64,000 bases of DNA from Galerina marginata (GCA_023014335.1 JAECYW010000001.1:1-64000), one strand, 5' to 3'; counted from the first letter of the stretch, positions 11,170 through 24,200 are shown. Notes: generated by a model from the letters alone, not told the origin. Made by a program: numbers and translations.

Positions 11170-12319
11170 GAGTATCGTATGGAATGGAACACGGAAAACC
11201 ACTCATTTATAACCAACAACAGGACTTGGAAGTCAAGCGCACGTTCGCTCAGAGTTCACATGTTAAGCGACCACATCGATACAACATGGGGTCGTCCACA
11301 GGTTGTTGGGAGAACTTTTAATTAAATCGGATAGACATGGATTGTAGCCCGGGCTGAAGACTCCCAGAACTGAACGGATAGAATTCTATAATCGAATTCG
11401 AAGAGCTTACATGAGAAACCAGAGGAATGCCTACTTGCTGCGCCGTCGGGAACCATCGACTGGCGTCCCATACACTGTACTTTCTGAGTGGCTCAAGGAT
11501 GAGAATTTCCAACAGGGAAGCTATGTAGTGACACTTTGAATGGAGGTATGAAGCACATGATCGTCGATACTTGGGAAACGAATACGGCGTGCGCTCATGG
11601 TCGAAAACCGTCATGAAGACTTGCAGAACCAGAAAGACGAATTTTGAGGTGACAGCTAGGTGGGAAGTGGATCCCAAGCCCTCAGTTTGCTATTTTGAGA
11701 CTTGAGTCCCTTGAGACTGATGCTCGCAAAGCAAAGTAGATAGTAAACTTCGCACCGTTCCTTTCGGAGCATGAGATTTAAATTACTATTAGAGAGGTGC
11801 ACTTTATGTCGGAAAAAGGGTTCCGTTGTAATGTCTACTCGGGTATTTTCGATTCCAAGATCGTGTCACTATTTATGTATGTAAGGCTCCACCGTTGTTA
11901 TTCCAAAACTACCAAGACTGCCAACCAGAAACTTGTATACTTTTATCCAAAATGGTACAAATACAAAAAGATGAATTGCGAACTAAATATGGATTCAACG
12001 TCTACCGAAGAAGAGATAGCCAAACCGGGCAGAAGATACATAAGTATCCTGGGTCAATTGTTTGTCAAGAATTGAACAATCCAAAGATAAAGGTCAATCA
12101 CTGTAGAACAAATACATGTTGAAAAAACGACCGTCTTTAGGTTTGGAAGTGGCAGCTGCTTATAGCTGTGAAGATTGCGGTCAGGTTTAATCACTAGCAG
12201 TTTCACAGTTCTATGACAGAGCAACAGAAAAGAATACCTGGAAGTCGAACATACAGATACAATCTTGTGACGCAACCCGAATACTCAGCTTGAACGGAGC
12301 TTTATCTCGGAAACAGAGG
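11170..12319. other. Intergenic, no gene recognised
   Basis: Promoter side of the phosphoesterase and 3' side of the next F-box gene. Minor frames at 11318-11677 and 11797-12122 have no family features. A stretch near 11894-11930 and 12040-12075 loosely resembles 8377-8402 and 8985-9020, but the match is too weak to define a repeat. Confidence 0.4.
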
Positions 12320-13816
12320 CTATCTATTCACATGATAATAGTAAGACTTATAAGTGAGCAAAGGTTCTGAACTGAAAATTGATTTCAGATAGGCCGTAAC
12401 GTTGATGGAAGGTAATACAGAAATGCTAGGTAGAATAGCATGAATATCAATGCTACCTTCCATGATCTCTGAACTCAGCGAGTGACTGCTGGGAGCTTCG
12501 TAAAATAAATTCACGGCGATAGTGATGCTTCGCAAGTTCGCCAATGCTGGGCGTGCCAAACTCGCATCAAGGAGAGACCATTCTGAGCCTGGCCTAATCG
12601 TTTTCCAGGTGTTCAAATCTGCATTCCTCGTATGAGGAAGAGACTTCACATAAAATTGCATCACAATTGATTGAATGGTGATAGACGATGTTGCCGATGT
12701 GATGAGATTGGCCAAGGTCGCTTGCCTTGAGGCTAGATCAACACCAGAATTAAGAGCAAATGCGCTGAACTTCAAGGTTCGCAGGGAGGTCAAACAGCTG
12801 AGATCAATTGGCCCATCAGGAGAAAGGGTTGAAGCTGAAAACGTAGTCAGATGGTTAATGAGCCAAGGCAAAGACAAAATACCTGGCCATGGGTTATCCT
12901 GTAACACCAGAGTCTCCAGAGATTGGGCCGTCCCCAGCATAAGTCGCCAAAGAATATCGAGGGCGGGATGGACCTTCGGAAGCAATATGTCGAGGGATCG
13001 CAAAGTAGATAATTTCAGAGAAAATGTGTTAGGGGAGGAAGAGGATGGCGGGAACGACGATTGCAACGAGGAAAACAGCGATGAGTATGTTATGAGCGAC
13101 ATTTCCAGCTTTTCAAGCTTTCCGAAAGACCGAGGGCCACTTTCATGTGTAGGGGCAGAAAGCTCGCTCATACGTTTGATGTTGACATTGCAAAGTGCCA
13201 GTTCACGTAAATTGCCAGAGGAAAATGCGTCAACGACCATGGATTGCTCGATGTTCATGACGTTTACAATGCGCAACGACTTCAGTGATTGGTTGGAACA
13301 TATCTGTCTAAGGGCGGCGGCTATCGTCGGCGACACATTTGCACTCCAATTGATATATCCCCCTTGTGCGATTATAGCAAAGCTTTCCAATGGTGCACGA
13401 TTGAGAATTCGGAGAACTCTGACCAGATTGTTCTCCGATAAACCTAGTTTCCTGACAAGACGATCAAAGTGGTATCTTGGCAATTCGTTCTCAGAGAACG
13501 AGACTCGGAAGTCAATGACCAATTTGACCGCGCGAATAACCGACAGCAAATCGTCGCTGTTCTTGTGTTCGAGGACCTTTGCAAGTCTTGCTGCCCGTCT
13601 TTGCGCAGTCTTGTCCACACGAAATTCGATACTAGAAAATATGTGTTTGCGAGATTCGGCATGGAATGATCTGGAAACGAGTGAACAGGCCTTGAGAGTA
13701 TCGAGCTGAAGGGGTCCTGGATTGTTTCGGTATGGATTGGCTACCTCTTGAACCAAGAGGCTAACGATCTCTTGGGGGAGAGTTGGCCAAGTACTTGTGT
13801 TAGCTGAAGACGCCAT
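12320..13816 (-). CDS. F-box-like protein, agaric type (2), with a possible in-frame intron
   Basis: One continuous 498-codon frame. The N-terminus (TLPQEIVSLLVQEV, then LKACSLVSRSFHAESRKHIFSSIEF) is the agaric F-box-like opening. The remaining 430 residues are leucine-rich and lack a named domain. The gene is paralogous to the next one at 14275-15769: both share LPQEIV, ACSLVS+SFH, AARL..VL..... and a block after the motif WPG. There the paralogue has an intron. Here the same point carries a 48-nt stretch (12835-12882) that begins GTATTT, ends TTTTCAG and has no stop, so it may be spliced or retained without changing frame. Likely role: substrate receptor of an SCF ligase, by family only. 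Confidence 0.75.
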   Translation of the reverse strand: MASSANTSTWPTLPQEIVSLLVQEVANPYRNNPGPLQLDTLKACSLVSRSFHAESRKHIFSSIEFRVDKTAQRRAARLAKVLEHKNSDDLLSVIRAVKLVIDFRVSFSENELPRYHFDRLVRKLGLSENNLVRVLRILNRAPLESFAIIAQGGYINWSANVSPTIAAALRQICSNQSLKSLRIVNVMNIEQSMVVDAFSSGNLRELALCNVNIKRMSELSAPTHESGPRSFGKLEKLEMSLITYSSLFSSLQSSFPPSSSSPNTFSLKLSTLRSLDILLPKVHPALDILWRLMLGTAQSLETLVLQDNPWPGILSLPWLINHLTTFSASTLSPDGPIDLSCLTSLRTLKFSAFALNSGVDLASRQATLANLITSATSSITIQSIVMQFYVKSLPHTRNADLNTWKTIRPGSEWSLLDASLARPALANLRSITIAVNLFYEAPSSHSLSSEIMEGSIDIHAILPSISVLPSINVTAYLKSIFSSEPLLTYKSYYYHVNR

Positions 13817-14274
13817 TAATGAAGATTAAGTATTACGATCGTGGTTGGTGAAGTTCAAGCTAGGCTCTAGCCCACGTCGCAGCAACATGAATAATCGTGA
13901 GAAAGTCCCAACATACATAGGGGTACTTGGGTCCAAAAACAGGAACCTACAAAGGAACAGCCTCCAACTCAATGCAATCGCCGCACAGCCGGCACGGGAG
14001 TCGTAAATCTTGCGGTATGAGTGATAAAGAGTTACTGCGCAGACTACGACCATGGTCTATCACTCACCACATTTTCAAAGAAGTATAGGAGGCAATACTT
14101 GGCGCCCGTCAGCTGGTAACCCATTTTGGTGTGCACCATAGCTGTAGAATTTTCGATCCCAGCCATCAAAAAAGTGCAACGACGATTTGTGCCATTGACC
14201 TTGAATACACCCTTTATTAATAACCCTCAAACATTGTGTTCAAGATCGGGTGTACAAGAGGAACTCATATCAAT
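13817..14274. other. Spacer between tandem F-box paralogues
   Basis: 458 bases with no supported coding region. It should contain the promoter of the 12320-13816 gene and the 3' end of the 14275-15769 gene. A 75-codon minus-strand frame at 13826-14053 shows no similarity to the flanking paralogues. Confidence 0.4.
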
Positions 14275-15769
14275 TTAATAATAATATAAGTAAGTCAACA
14301 TGGAGTGCGGAGAAAAAACTGACTGAACATTGAGGTGAAAATCAATGGTGGAGATTGTGGCAACCGCAGGCAAAATTGTTCGGGCATATTCTCTTGCATA
14401 CTCTGGCCGATATTCAGTCACATCGAAAGTTGGGTCGTAGTAGAAAACGTTCACGCTCAAGTTCACTTTTTGCAGTTCCGGGAAATTTCCACTGGACATC
14501 TTTTCATCCATCGTAGACCAGCCCAATGCAGTCCTCCAGATTGGTATCGAATGCCGTTTCTTATAACGTTCGACAGACTGTAATGAGAAAAGTATGTCGA
14601 TTGTTTCAATAGCGGTAGGAGAAGTCGCAGAACCGAGTAAGCTGGTCAGCATGCTTTGCCTTGACTCGAGATCAGTACTGGAGTTGAAAGAGCTCGAGCT
14701 GAATTTAAAGTTACGCAAAGACACCAGGCGGCTCAGATTAAATAATCTGACGGGTTCAAGCCCTGAGTCTACAGTATTTTGTTAGAAAAAATACAACGAT
14801 ATAAGACTAGTAATTACCTGGCCAGCCGTGGTGTTCCAAGGTAAGGATCTCCAGTGTAGGAGCGACTCCAAGGATAAATCCCCAAAGAGCATCCGTTTCG
14901 GTGCTGCCGTTGGGTATAGATACTGAGAGAGTCTTCAAGTGTGCAAATCTGATTTGAGAATACGGAGAGAGAGAGGACGGGGGAAGGAATGGGATTAAGA
15001 TTGAAAATAGAGCTGTGTACGACACGCGCTTCATTTCTAGCCGAAGTAAGTTGGCAAGGGTCGGTGTCGTTGCGCCGGAAAATATTGAAGAAGAACGCTT
15101 TGTTGTTAAGTTGCACAACACCAGTTCCTTCAAATTTGTTGAAAAAAAGGCGTCCGTAATGATCGACTCGGGAATATTCCTTATATTCATTAAGTGCAAG
15201 GAATTGAGATTGGGATTCGAAAATATCTGTAGGAAGGCTGGTACCGTAATCGAGTTTCCTATCCCCCAGTCAAGGACCTGCGCTTGTGCAACGAGAGTGA
15301 AATGCTCCAACTTTGAATGATTCAATACCTCCAGGAGCTTCAGCACACGACTTTCGAGCAATCCAAACCTCTTCTTAACACTCAAGAATTTTTGTTGCCA
15401 CTGCCACCTTGAGAAGAGCCCACGAAGGCCCTTTTTTTGATAGCGATAACGCAATTGTATCAGCGTTGGCGGAATATCAAGGACGAATGTTACTGAGCGA
15501 ACATTGGAAACCAGATCACCATTGGATCTGTGGTTGAGGACATTTACGAGCCTAGCTGCACGCTTTTGAGCGGATTCATTCGCAATAAACTTGATTTCGG
15601 AGAAAAGATATCGGCAAGAGGAGTAATGAAAGGATTTCGAAACAAGGGAGCATGCACGGAGGGCGGCGAGTGCTTCTCTTTTTGGTTTTAAATTGTTAGC
15701 CACTTCGTCGATGATGAGGTTGACAATCTCTTGGGGTAAAGTTGAATCCGCTGGTGTTAACGATGTCAT
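14275..15769 (-). CDS. F-box-like protein, agaric type (3)
   Basis: Two exons, 14818-15769 and 14275-14768, encode 481 residues. The 49-nt intron (GTAATT...CTGTAG) interrupts the codon after HHGWP and keeps the frame into SGLEPVRLFNLSRLVSLRNF. The N-terminus (STLPQEIVNLIIDEVANNL, then ALRACSLVSKSFH) is the same F-box-like start as in the tandem neighbour at 12320-13816, and the two proteins align along their length. The pair arose by tandem duplication. Role inferred as for the neighbour; no catalytic motif is present. Confidence 0.78.
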
Positions 15770-18700
15770 TTGAAGGCCGGAGTGCTCTTGTGGACAGCAA
15801 AAGGCGTCCTTGTTAGTCGCTCATTAGACTCGGAGTCGTTTGAGGAGTTGAGTTGTGACTGTTGAGTGCCACTGCATGAAAACCGTACTGTAAATGGCCA
15901 GGTTACATAATCGCCGTCGGGTAAGCGTTATGTAAAGTGTTAACCGGATAACCGGTCACTTTAATTTTGTCGAAGTGAATCTCTTAACGTTTCATTCAAG
16001 AACCTCATGCAATAAGCTGCGTAGCACTCTTATCTTGGTGACAAGGAATGGACCATGCCACTTGCTTCCATATTTCTTGCCCTCTCGGAGAGTCATTCTT
16101 CTCGGTGTCGTGCTATACATGACTAGGTTTATCGATGTGGTTGGTTGCTCCCAGTTCGAACACTTGTCATGATCTGTCATGATCTCTACCTCTCGCTCAG
16201 CTCACTTGGTCGTTGCCTTCGCTCGCAGGAAGAAAATGTCTGTCCCTGCTTCTTGATAGGAGTGCGGCACACCTCCAGTTATATGATCTCTAACCACATC
16301 TCGCCCGGTCTATCCAAGTTGATATTCGCTAAAAGAATGGTACACTTGACACTCCATTTGAAGATCACCATCTGCTCTCAAGCTCTGTTGATTTTATTCC
16401 ATCATCAAGTTCGTTCTGCCTCATGATCCACCGCTCCACGCTTGACGTCTTCTGCTGGAGCCAACAATCTTGCTATTGTACAGTCACCTGAATTTCATCG
16501 AGAACCTGATTCATACATAATAATTGCATTTGGAGGGCCCATCGGGCAGTTTCTATCTCCAACTCACCGTGCCGAATTTAGTGACCTTTCATTTCCTGTT
16601 ATAAATAAGAACGCCTCAATTCCGTGTCCCTAGCGAAGCGAACTCGAAGCAACCTGACCACTCGAGATCGGGAGACCACGCGAGGTTTATCCATGCTCGG
16701 GCTTCGTTTCCAAGCTCTCAGGAAGAAATCAACGACCTTCGTGGGTTCTTCGAAAAGTCTTGATATCGATAATCAACCCAACGACAAATGCGCCTCCTTT
16801 GATGTCCGATGGCCAAGATATTGACTTGAACTACTGCACAAGAGATCGCCTTCTCTCTTATACATCTTTGACATGCGGTCATCAACGCCTGGCGCCTCCA
16901 TCTCTGAAGAATATCATCATGCATTCACAACACTTGAGAAATAGGAACGACCCAGAAAAGCCCATTCACGCGCCCTGACATGACATGACGCTAAAGCCGC
17001 GTATTCATAGGCAATATAAATTCATGTCAATGAATTTATCCGCGAGTCGAACCCACTCCAATGTTCAGTAATTGAATTACAGTTACAGTTATACTATTTC
17101 GGCCATACATATCTGGTTCGTCTCGCCGTAGAAGAGAAGACGAGTCCGAGGAGTCCACCACTGCAAAGCGGGATTCGGAAGGAATAAATCATAATGGCCC
17201 GACCCAAGGTGCGCTGTTACCTGATTCAGTAGGCAAGCGGCATAATTAAATTGCAGCATAAAGAAGACTGCCATGATGTTTATCGAACTCGCATGGAATG
17301 GTGCCTGCTCAATGACATTTGTTGGATGCGGTAGTAGCAGGTGATACCGGGTCATACTCAACCCGCACTCCCAAGAAACTTCAAGTTGCGTTGTGATAAT
17401 GTCACCTGCGCAATAGAAACGACGTCTTTGCTGCGACTTAAGTGCAGCCTGTGATCGGATCACCTTCAATGAATTTAACCCTCTCTCATGCGATGCACGA
17501 CTCGGAAAAACTGCAGTTATTTTCAAACGTTCGTACCTATTCTTATAACTGAAGGCGCATGTAAATACTAGAAGCTGAATGGCAAAATAATCTAGTAGTG
17601 GAAATTAAATTCGTTAAACCGCGACCCATAGCTGCGCATGCGGACAATTAAACAGAAGCGGCCAATAGTGTTGAAGTAGATACGCCAATATCGCCTCTTA
17701 TGACCTCAAAATGCGTCACGGAGCCAAGCACCGATCGTGTGTGAGATGCATCGAAGAAGCAAACAGGCACACCGCCGATGGACAATCCTATCATCCCAAA
17801 TAGCGGCCGTTTCCCAGCACACTATATAGTATATATTTTGCCCATACATCATCGAAAATCCACGATCCTTGGAATGGGAATAAGAGCGGTAACGGTGCCT
17901 TTTATGCATTCATCTGCCTGTCGGCTTGTCCACTAGAAACATGGTAGCCATCTTTCCATAAAACTCTTGAACACCTTCGAAGAAGTGAAGCAGCTCACAG
18001 CTCCGATGCCTCCATAGCTAGCTTCACCGAATCCAGAAATAAGAGCCTCATGCCATCGGCTGCGGAGTGTGTGACGTCCAGACTGTCTGGTTTTCAGTCA
18101 TTAACCAGGATAACGTCCTCGCCAATCAGTCCTCGGGGCACTGATAGGCTTTTCGGCCGCTGCCAGCGAGCGAGCGCCGTTAAATAGCGTTAAATCCTGT
18201 GGACTACGGGGTTATCGTTGAGCCAGACAGGTCGAGTTGTTTACTTGACGAGTCGCACTATCCAGAGCCGCGGATAAGTCTGCGACTTGGTCTGACTGCA
18301 AGTGACATCGACATGGGGTGAGAAGACGGGGATTGGCCCGTGTCATGCAATCCAGAAATATGTGTACCTGCGGCCTGGGCGTCACGGCCATTCGGCTGTC
18401 GCTTCGTGCAGCAGTAGTTTCATGAAAGGTGATAGATCATGATCAGGAATCTCGAGACTGCAAGCCTGAAGAAGGCAACGGTTTCACACCGTCAGGCTGT
18501 AGTCAAAATGTTTAAATAAAATAATTGCCTCACAGGCCGGTGGGACGCCACCGTCCGGTGAGATCTGGAGAAGAGCGTGGGGGTGGGATGATCGGCGCTT
18601 TCGCTGGTTGAGAGGCTCAAGCAGAGTCGTTCATGCTCAGGGCTGAGAGGTGTCCGGACGAGAAGTGAGCAGTCGACGTCGATCAGGTGAGAGGAGCCGG

Positions 18701-20411
18701 GGTGTGGGGGTGGGGGGTCCGGTCTGCGGTGCGATAGAATGGGAGGAGGGAATGGTTCCTCGGGACAGAAAGAGGAAGATTCAGAAAGAGCCGGGGGTGT
18801 CAATGATCGACGGTAACGTCTTGAAGTGTGCTTATCGTCGGCGGACCGCAGTTACAGTGGATCTCGTGGCGTGGTCGTGGACATGGGCGTGCAGATGAGT
18901 ACCAAAAAATTGAGTGGCTAAAGTGATATGTTATATTGATTGCTGCAAAACAAGTTTTGGGAACAATGAGATGTGAGATGTCAACAAGATATATTACTTG
19001 ACCTATGGGAAAGCATCGACCCAGTATTCAGAGCCTTTTAGTGCACGAGTCTTGCCCAGAAACCAGAAAGTACACCAGGACTGAAGCGTGTTTGCTAAAA
19101 TATTTGGCTGGTCTCGAACAAAGTCGAGAGGACTGCTAGAGCCAGCTAGAACTTTGCCATGTGTCAGGTCTGACAGAACGCGTGCAACGAAAATTCCGAA
19201 GTTTCGCATAGAACGGAAAGAAGCTCCAGGCGTAGAGAATTCCCGAGACCGAAACAACAAGCCCAGGTTTGCCTACAGGCCTATAGCGAGAACGAGAGGG
19301 TGAAGAGGGGCTAGCAAAGTCTCAAGCAAGACAGCGAACGCTACAAGTTCCAGACTCGGAGGCCGGCCAAAGGTACAGGAGCAGAGTGTTCTGAATCAAG
19401 TGCGAGTCCACTCGGAAGACGGTTTGACTACGGTTTGGTACCGGAAGTGTGTCGGAACGTGCGTTACGCCGTGCGGGCCTCGAATACACGTGGATTCGAG
19501 AAGATAAGCGCTGGCCATGGGTGGTACGAAGTCTGAAAATATCCCGGGCTTTGAGATATGCGAGTCTCGACTCGCGAGTTTTTGGTGAACACTTGCTTGT
19601 GAGACCCTAAAATCGAACCGGCTAACTGACCACGTTCGCCGCGAACTGGCCTTGCTTGGCTCCGACAGCATCGCTGAACGTTCCGCAAATCTGGTGCACG
19701 GAACTTGGCTGCAGTCAAAGTTTATGAACTTGAGGATAAATACGTTATCGGTAGGTTGAATCATGCCGTCACAACATGAGAGCTTAAGGGCATGCCTCGT
19801 CGGTGGGAAATGCGTACTGCAGATACGTACCGAAGCCGGTCCTCAATCACGTTGGACTTGCTGCCCTGGCAAGTGGAATTTTAATGGAAATTGTATGTCG
19901 ATAAGAGTTTTTGCAGGAGATAATCGCCGTGGTGAATCAAGTCTATGCTTGAGCTTGGGCCTTTGGTTGTTACGCTTGACTTATCAGCGGTTTATAGAAT
20001 GGAGTGGCGAGTCATATGCTCCGTGCAGGGAACGGAGAATAAATGAAGGAGTTGAGAGGTAACCGGTAATGGCCGTTTCCGAGCTGAATGTATAGGTCAC
20101 AACTATGACTGTATTGGCATGAGAATGGACGGTACACGAGTAAAGTGACTCTGAGCGAGTACCGTACTTGTCGAAAGGGCAGAAGAGCAGCACGCGCATG
20201 ATAATGTGAATCGTAAAGAGTAAAGGAGATCTGGGCTATCTAAAATGGGCGATCGAGATCGAGATCTGGACACCGGGAGAAGTGACACAAAGTTCGGACC
20301 GGAGAATGATGAATTCAAAAGCGTTCTGTGTTGTTGCGTGCCAAAACGATGCGGATTAGAGTTCGCCATGTCTCCGCGTTGTTTGACATGTACTTTTGGG
20401 ATTGCCCTTTT
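15770..20411. other. Long gene-poor interval
   Basis: About 4.6 kb without a convincing gene. The longest frames (17089-17526 minus, 145 codons; 19396-19764 minus, 122 codons) have no domain, odd composition and competing frames on the other strand. A short minus-strand piece at about 15992-16180 includes KKYGSKWHGPFLVTKI, which resembles the C-terminal end of LTR-element integrases and may be a transposon scrap. The stretch at 18490-18800 is GC-rich and purine/pyrimidine-biased. The interval may be an extended upstream region of the gene at 20513. Confidence 0.4.
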
Positions 20412-20418
20412 TATATAA
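20412..20418 (+). promoter_or_regulatory. TATA box of the Ser/Asn-rich gene
   Basis: TATATAA lies 95 bases before the start codon and is followed by a long pyrimidine-rich leader (about 20430-20500), the common arrangement for strongly transcribed basidiomycete genes. Confidence 0.6.
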
Positions 20419-20512
20419 TCCCAGCTGAACTGAATTCTGTCTGTCCTTTCTTTTCTCACTCATCTCCTACCATCGTCGTTTCTCTCTCCACCAACCAACC
20501 CACCTGAACAAA

Positions 20513-21295
20513 ATGAGCTTCTCTGTCGACGACCTTGTCTCCTCTTTCTCCTCGAGCCATATAGGCCAAGAGGCCATTGATCTGGCCTCTCTCCAAGTAC
20601 GCAGTATCCTACTTTTCATAAACGGCAATGCTGACCCCAACCCTCTGTAGGCCCAGCTCGCTGAAACTCTCTTCAGTGGCAGCAATTATAATGCTCCCCA
20701 CGGTCGCCAGACGTCCCATTCAACTCGTGGCCGCACGCAAAACACGCAGCCATGCACCACCCCCACCCATCGGACGCCTTCATTGTCATCCAGCTTTAAC
20801 CACGGATGGAACATGGACACTGGCCGGGGCCGTGGAAACTCTGTATCGTCGACGTACTTGGACGACATGGAGGAGGACGAAAGGATGGTCGAGGAGCTGC
20901 TCATCCCTTCATCCCCCACGTTGCCTTCCGTTTCGGGATCCCATTTCGGGAATTCGTTCCCGACTTCCACATCCGCATCCTCCAATTCTTTCTCCCAAAA
21001 CAACACCAGCAACAATGGGTACTCCTCATACAACAACGTGTATTCAGAGCCTTCTCCCTCCTCGCCTACTGTCAACGGGTCGCTCTTCACCACCACGGAC
21101 CCCTTTTACATTGCCCAACTCCAAGCCTCTAATAATACAGCCCCGCAATCCCCATCCGTGTTCGCACAGAATGGGCGTCTAGCGCAGAACTCGCCCTTTG
21201 CGCTGCCGCAGTATCACACCTCGTTCCACGCGCACGGGCAGAATTGGGAGCACCACCATACCTCGGTACCATTCAAGACCGCAGCGGCTTTCTGA
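20513..21295 (+). CDS. Ser/Asn/Thr-rich protein of unknown function
   Basis: Two exons, 20513-20596 and 20651-21295, encode 242 residues. The first 35 residues (MSFSVDDLVSSFSSSHIGQE, then AIDLASLQAQLAETLF) form an amphipathic, conserved-looking segment. The remainder is low-complexity: rich in Ser, Asn, Thr, Pro and His, with a short acidic patch (DDMEEDERMVEELL) near residue 100 and an FN..SFSQNN-type run. There is no signal peptide or membrane segment. The composition suggests a disordered nuclear or cytoplasmic regulator, but this is inference and I do not recognise the family. A TATA box and pyrimidine-rich leader precede it, and gene-poor DNA flanks it on both sides, which suits a regulated gene. 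Confidence 0.7.
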
Positions 21296-24200
21296 ATGTG
21301 ACTCTACTGCGAGGGGAGGAGCTGAGCTGGAGTGTCTCAGGCGGGAAGGTTTTGGCTTTTTTTGGACTTCCGTGGACCGGAGTGCGAGCTGCGTTGATTT
21401 GCGGATACGGGGACGAGCCGGCACCGCGCTGCGAGTTGCTTTCCCGAAGTTGAGCCTCGCGAATCGATGACGGAGGATGATTCACCATGACGGAATGTCG
21501 CTCCATTACTACTAGTACTAACCCTCGGCCTACTCTCCGCCGAACCAGTTCTGCTCGCGCATTCGCGAAATCTTGCATATCTCTTTGGCGAGGGCCTATC
21601 CGGCCTACTTCCATCCAGCATTGTCACCTCAAGTCCGACGATTCATCCATTTCCGTCCAGTATCGTAACTCCGCGGAGAAATGGAATCCATAGCAGGACC
21701 CACTTGTTTTGTGAAACGCAGTTGTTGTGGACGTGAATTCTGCGCCCATCTCTTGATCTTCCCCCAAATCTTTCCCATCACCGAATGCGACATCCCATCG
21801 ACATCAGTACAACAAAGTCGTGAAATGCATCAACTTCGTCCAACTTCAAATTGTGACTTTGATTTGACTGAAACTCGACTTGATGCCTTCACTTCACTTC
21901 AATGCACGTCGCGTCCTGTCGCCGATTTCCCTAAGGCCTCAAGCTTCTAGGGATGTATGCATACATAGAATTCTTTTATAGATCTGCAGGCAATACACAT
22001 CTGGCATCATCGTTATCGCCGGCCGCGGCACTGCAACCCATTACCCCTGATCTCGTCTGGCCTTTGCCAGAATCATCCATGGTCCCACAGTTCACCTGCT
22101 CTCAATTCAAGACCGTCCCTGGGCGCACTCTCCCCATGCCATTTCCATTCCGATCCATATGGCGCACACGACACCGACTGCGGGACTTTGCGAGGCCTTA
22201 TCCAAGTTATTGTTTCGCAATGGCCATCTACCCCCGCACCTGTACAACACAGACTCAAGACCCTAATACAGGTTGCTGAACAAGGCCCACACACTCACAT
22301 ATTTTCCCGACGTTGACGGCGTGGAGGATAACTTTAGACCCCCCTTCTCTTCACTTTTGCATTCGCATTCGCATATCTCCGTTTCCTCTTGTCTTCTAGC
22401 CTCAATGGTCGAGAGGTTCCTTTTCTACCTAGCATCATCTAGATTCTGCGGCTCCTGTGTCGGCTCGCCACACAGGCCTTTTTTTGGATCATGACAGCTT
22501 CATAAGCTTTCTTTCATAAGACGCCAGGAAGATAGGAGTGATGGATGAGACGAGGATAGGATGAAAGATGAGAATTAGATTGGGGTTCCTTCCTTTTCGT
22601 CCACCCCAATACATTCGGCCTTCGGCAGTATGTTCCTAATTATCCAAGCCAGAGAATCGGGTTAATGGTCTGATGTTTCGTTCGCTGTACTATGATTGGA
22701 ATAATTATAGCGCCCGTTGGCCGGGACGTGCTGTCCTATTTTGGGTTCCTTCTCCCGCGTGAGATGTACGACGGACAATGGATCTGAGTAACATGACCCC
22801 TCGCCTTTACCCAGAAGGGAGCTCGAAGGAGAAAGGTGGCGCGGTACGTCGGCGGGCTCGTTCTCGCTAGTGAACAGTAGTGCTGTTTAGCGCCTAATCT
22901 GTCAACGGGTTCATTATTTGCCCTGTTGATGCTCCCAGAGGCTCTCGAGTCAATTGGTCTGAGGGATGATTTCAATTCATCATCCCTCGTCGTGGGCATC
23001 GTCAGATCCCCGCCATCTTGATCCCGATTCTAGTCCCTCTCTCTCAAGCCTCAAGGCGCTTGAGTCCTACTGTAACTGGGACCGCAGCCTCTCATAATAA
23101 TATAATACGGCATGAAATGGAGCCTCATTCTTTACAGGTTCATCCGGGTCGATGTCTTTCCGACTCTTCCCGAGCTGATTACAAAGAACCAGAATGAAGT
23201 TAGAACTCTCGAGTGGTATACTACATACGAGATTTAAATTTATCCTTTTAATAATCTCGTGTGTGAAGGCGCGGTTTTTGGAGGGAAGTGATTGTACCAT
23301 TATAAATTGTAATTCAATCTAGACGCTGCCATGTATTTTTGGGGCTGTCGACGAAGACCCACTCCTACAACGCAAATCACGCAGCAAGCCGCTCAGTCGG
23401 GTGGCACGGGCCAAAGCTAAAGCTGATCACCATGATTTCGGAGGTTTGCCTTCCCCAATTATCCATTATCGTCATCATCGAAAGCTTCTCCGAGAATTTA
23501 CACTGGATAATATCTCACCCTAATTCCGAGCATGTCTGTTTTTCTCATGTTCCAAAAATCGCCAGAGTCCTCGGGCACTTCCCCTGATCTTGAACTAAGA
23601 GTATCCTCGCCCGTTCCCGGTATCATAGCTTCTCGACTTCGATTTCCTGCAGGAGGTCAAATATAGAGCCATTTCGCATCATAACACACCAATTCAATTC
23701 TGACTTGGCCGTCCTGAGATCTTCCCATCTTCTCCAAAGACCTCTGTTCCTGGATGACGCAGAGTTATCCACACACCTGCGGCCTGGAATCGGACAGTCC
23801 GTGCGTTCAAGTTGGCTTGCCAGAGGCTAGACTCCCCCCAAGCCACGATAGTTCCTGCCCGGGCTGATTTCTCCGTCTTCTCTAAGAACACCGAGGTGAG
23901 GGGCTTTGTAGAGAAGGATCTGCAGAGGAGGCAGCTAGCAAAGACGGAACAAACTCGCTGTGCTGAAACTAAATACCCAAAGAGTACGTCTATTTATAGA
24001 GTGCAGAGTGCGCCACAATGATCGACGAATATAATTTGTGATCGGTCCGCTACTTAGCGCATTTGGAAGGACTGAATAATATAACTTTGCAAAGAATAAT
24101 GAGGCGACAAAAGGCGACAAAATGAAGCCTAAATTCATTCCTCAGTTGTGGTTTTTAGTTACTGTGTGATTCACTGTGAACCAGCCTGAGACGATTGCAT

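Noticed and set aside
8377..12075. Possible repeat shared by 8377-9020 and 11894-12075
   Set aside because: Only short loosely matching words (for example CTGCCA.CC.GAAA and TGGGTCAATTGT) with unlike spacing; not enough for a repeat call.
12675..13709. 344-codon plus-strand open frame
   Set aside because: It lies wholly antisense to the F-box-like gene at 12320-13816, which has a conserved N-terminus and a paralogue. The plus frame has no domain.
17089..17526. 145-codon minus-strand open frame
   Set aside because: No recognised motif, unusual composition for a fungal protein, and no splice or promoter context.
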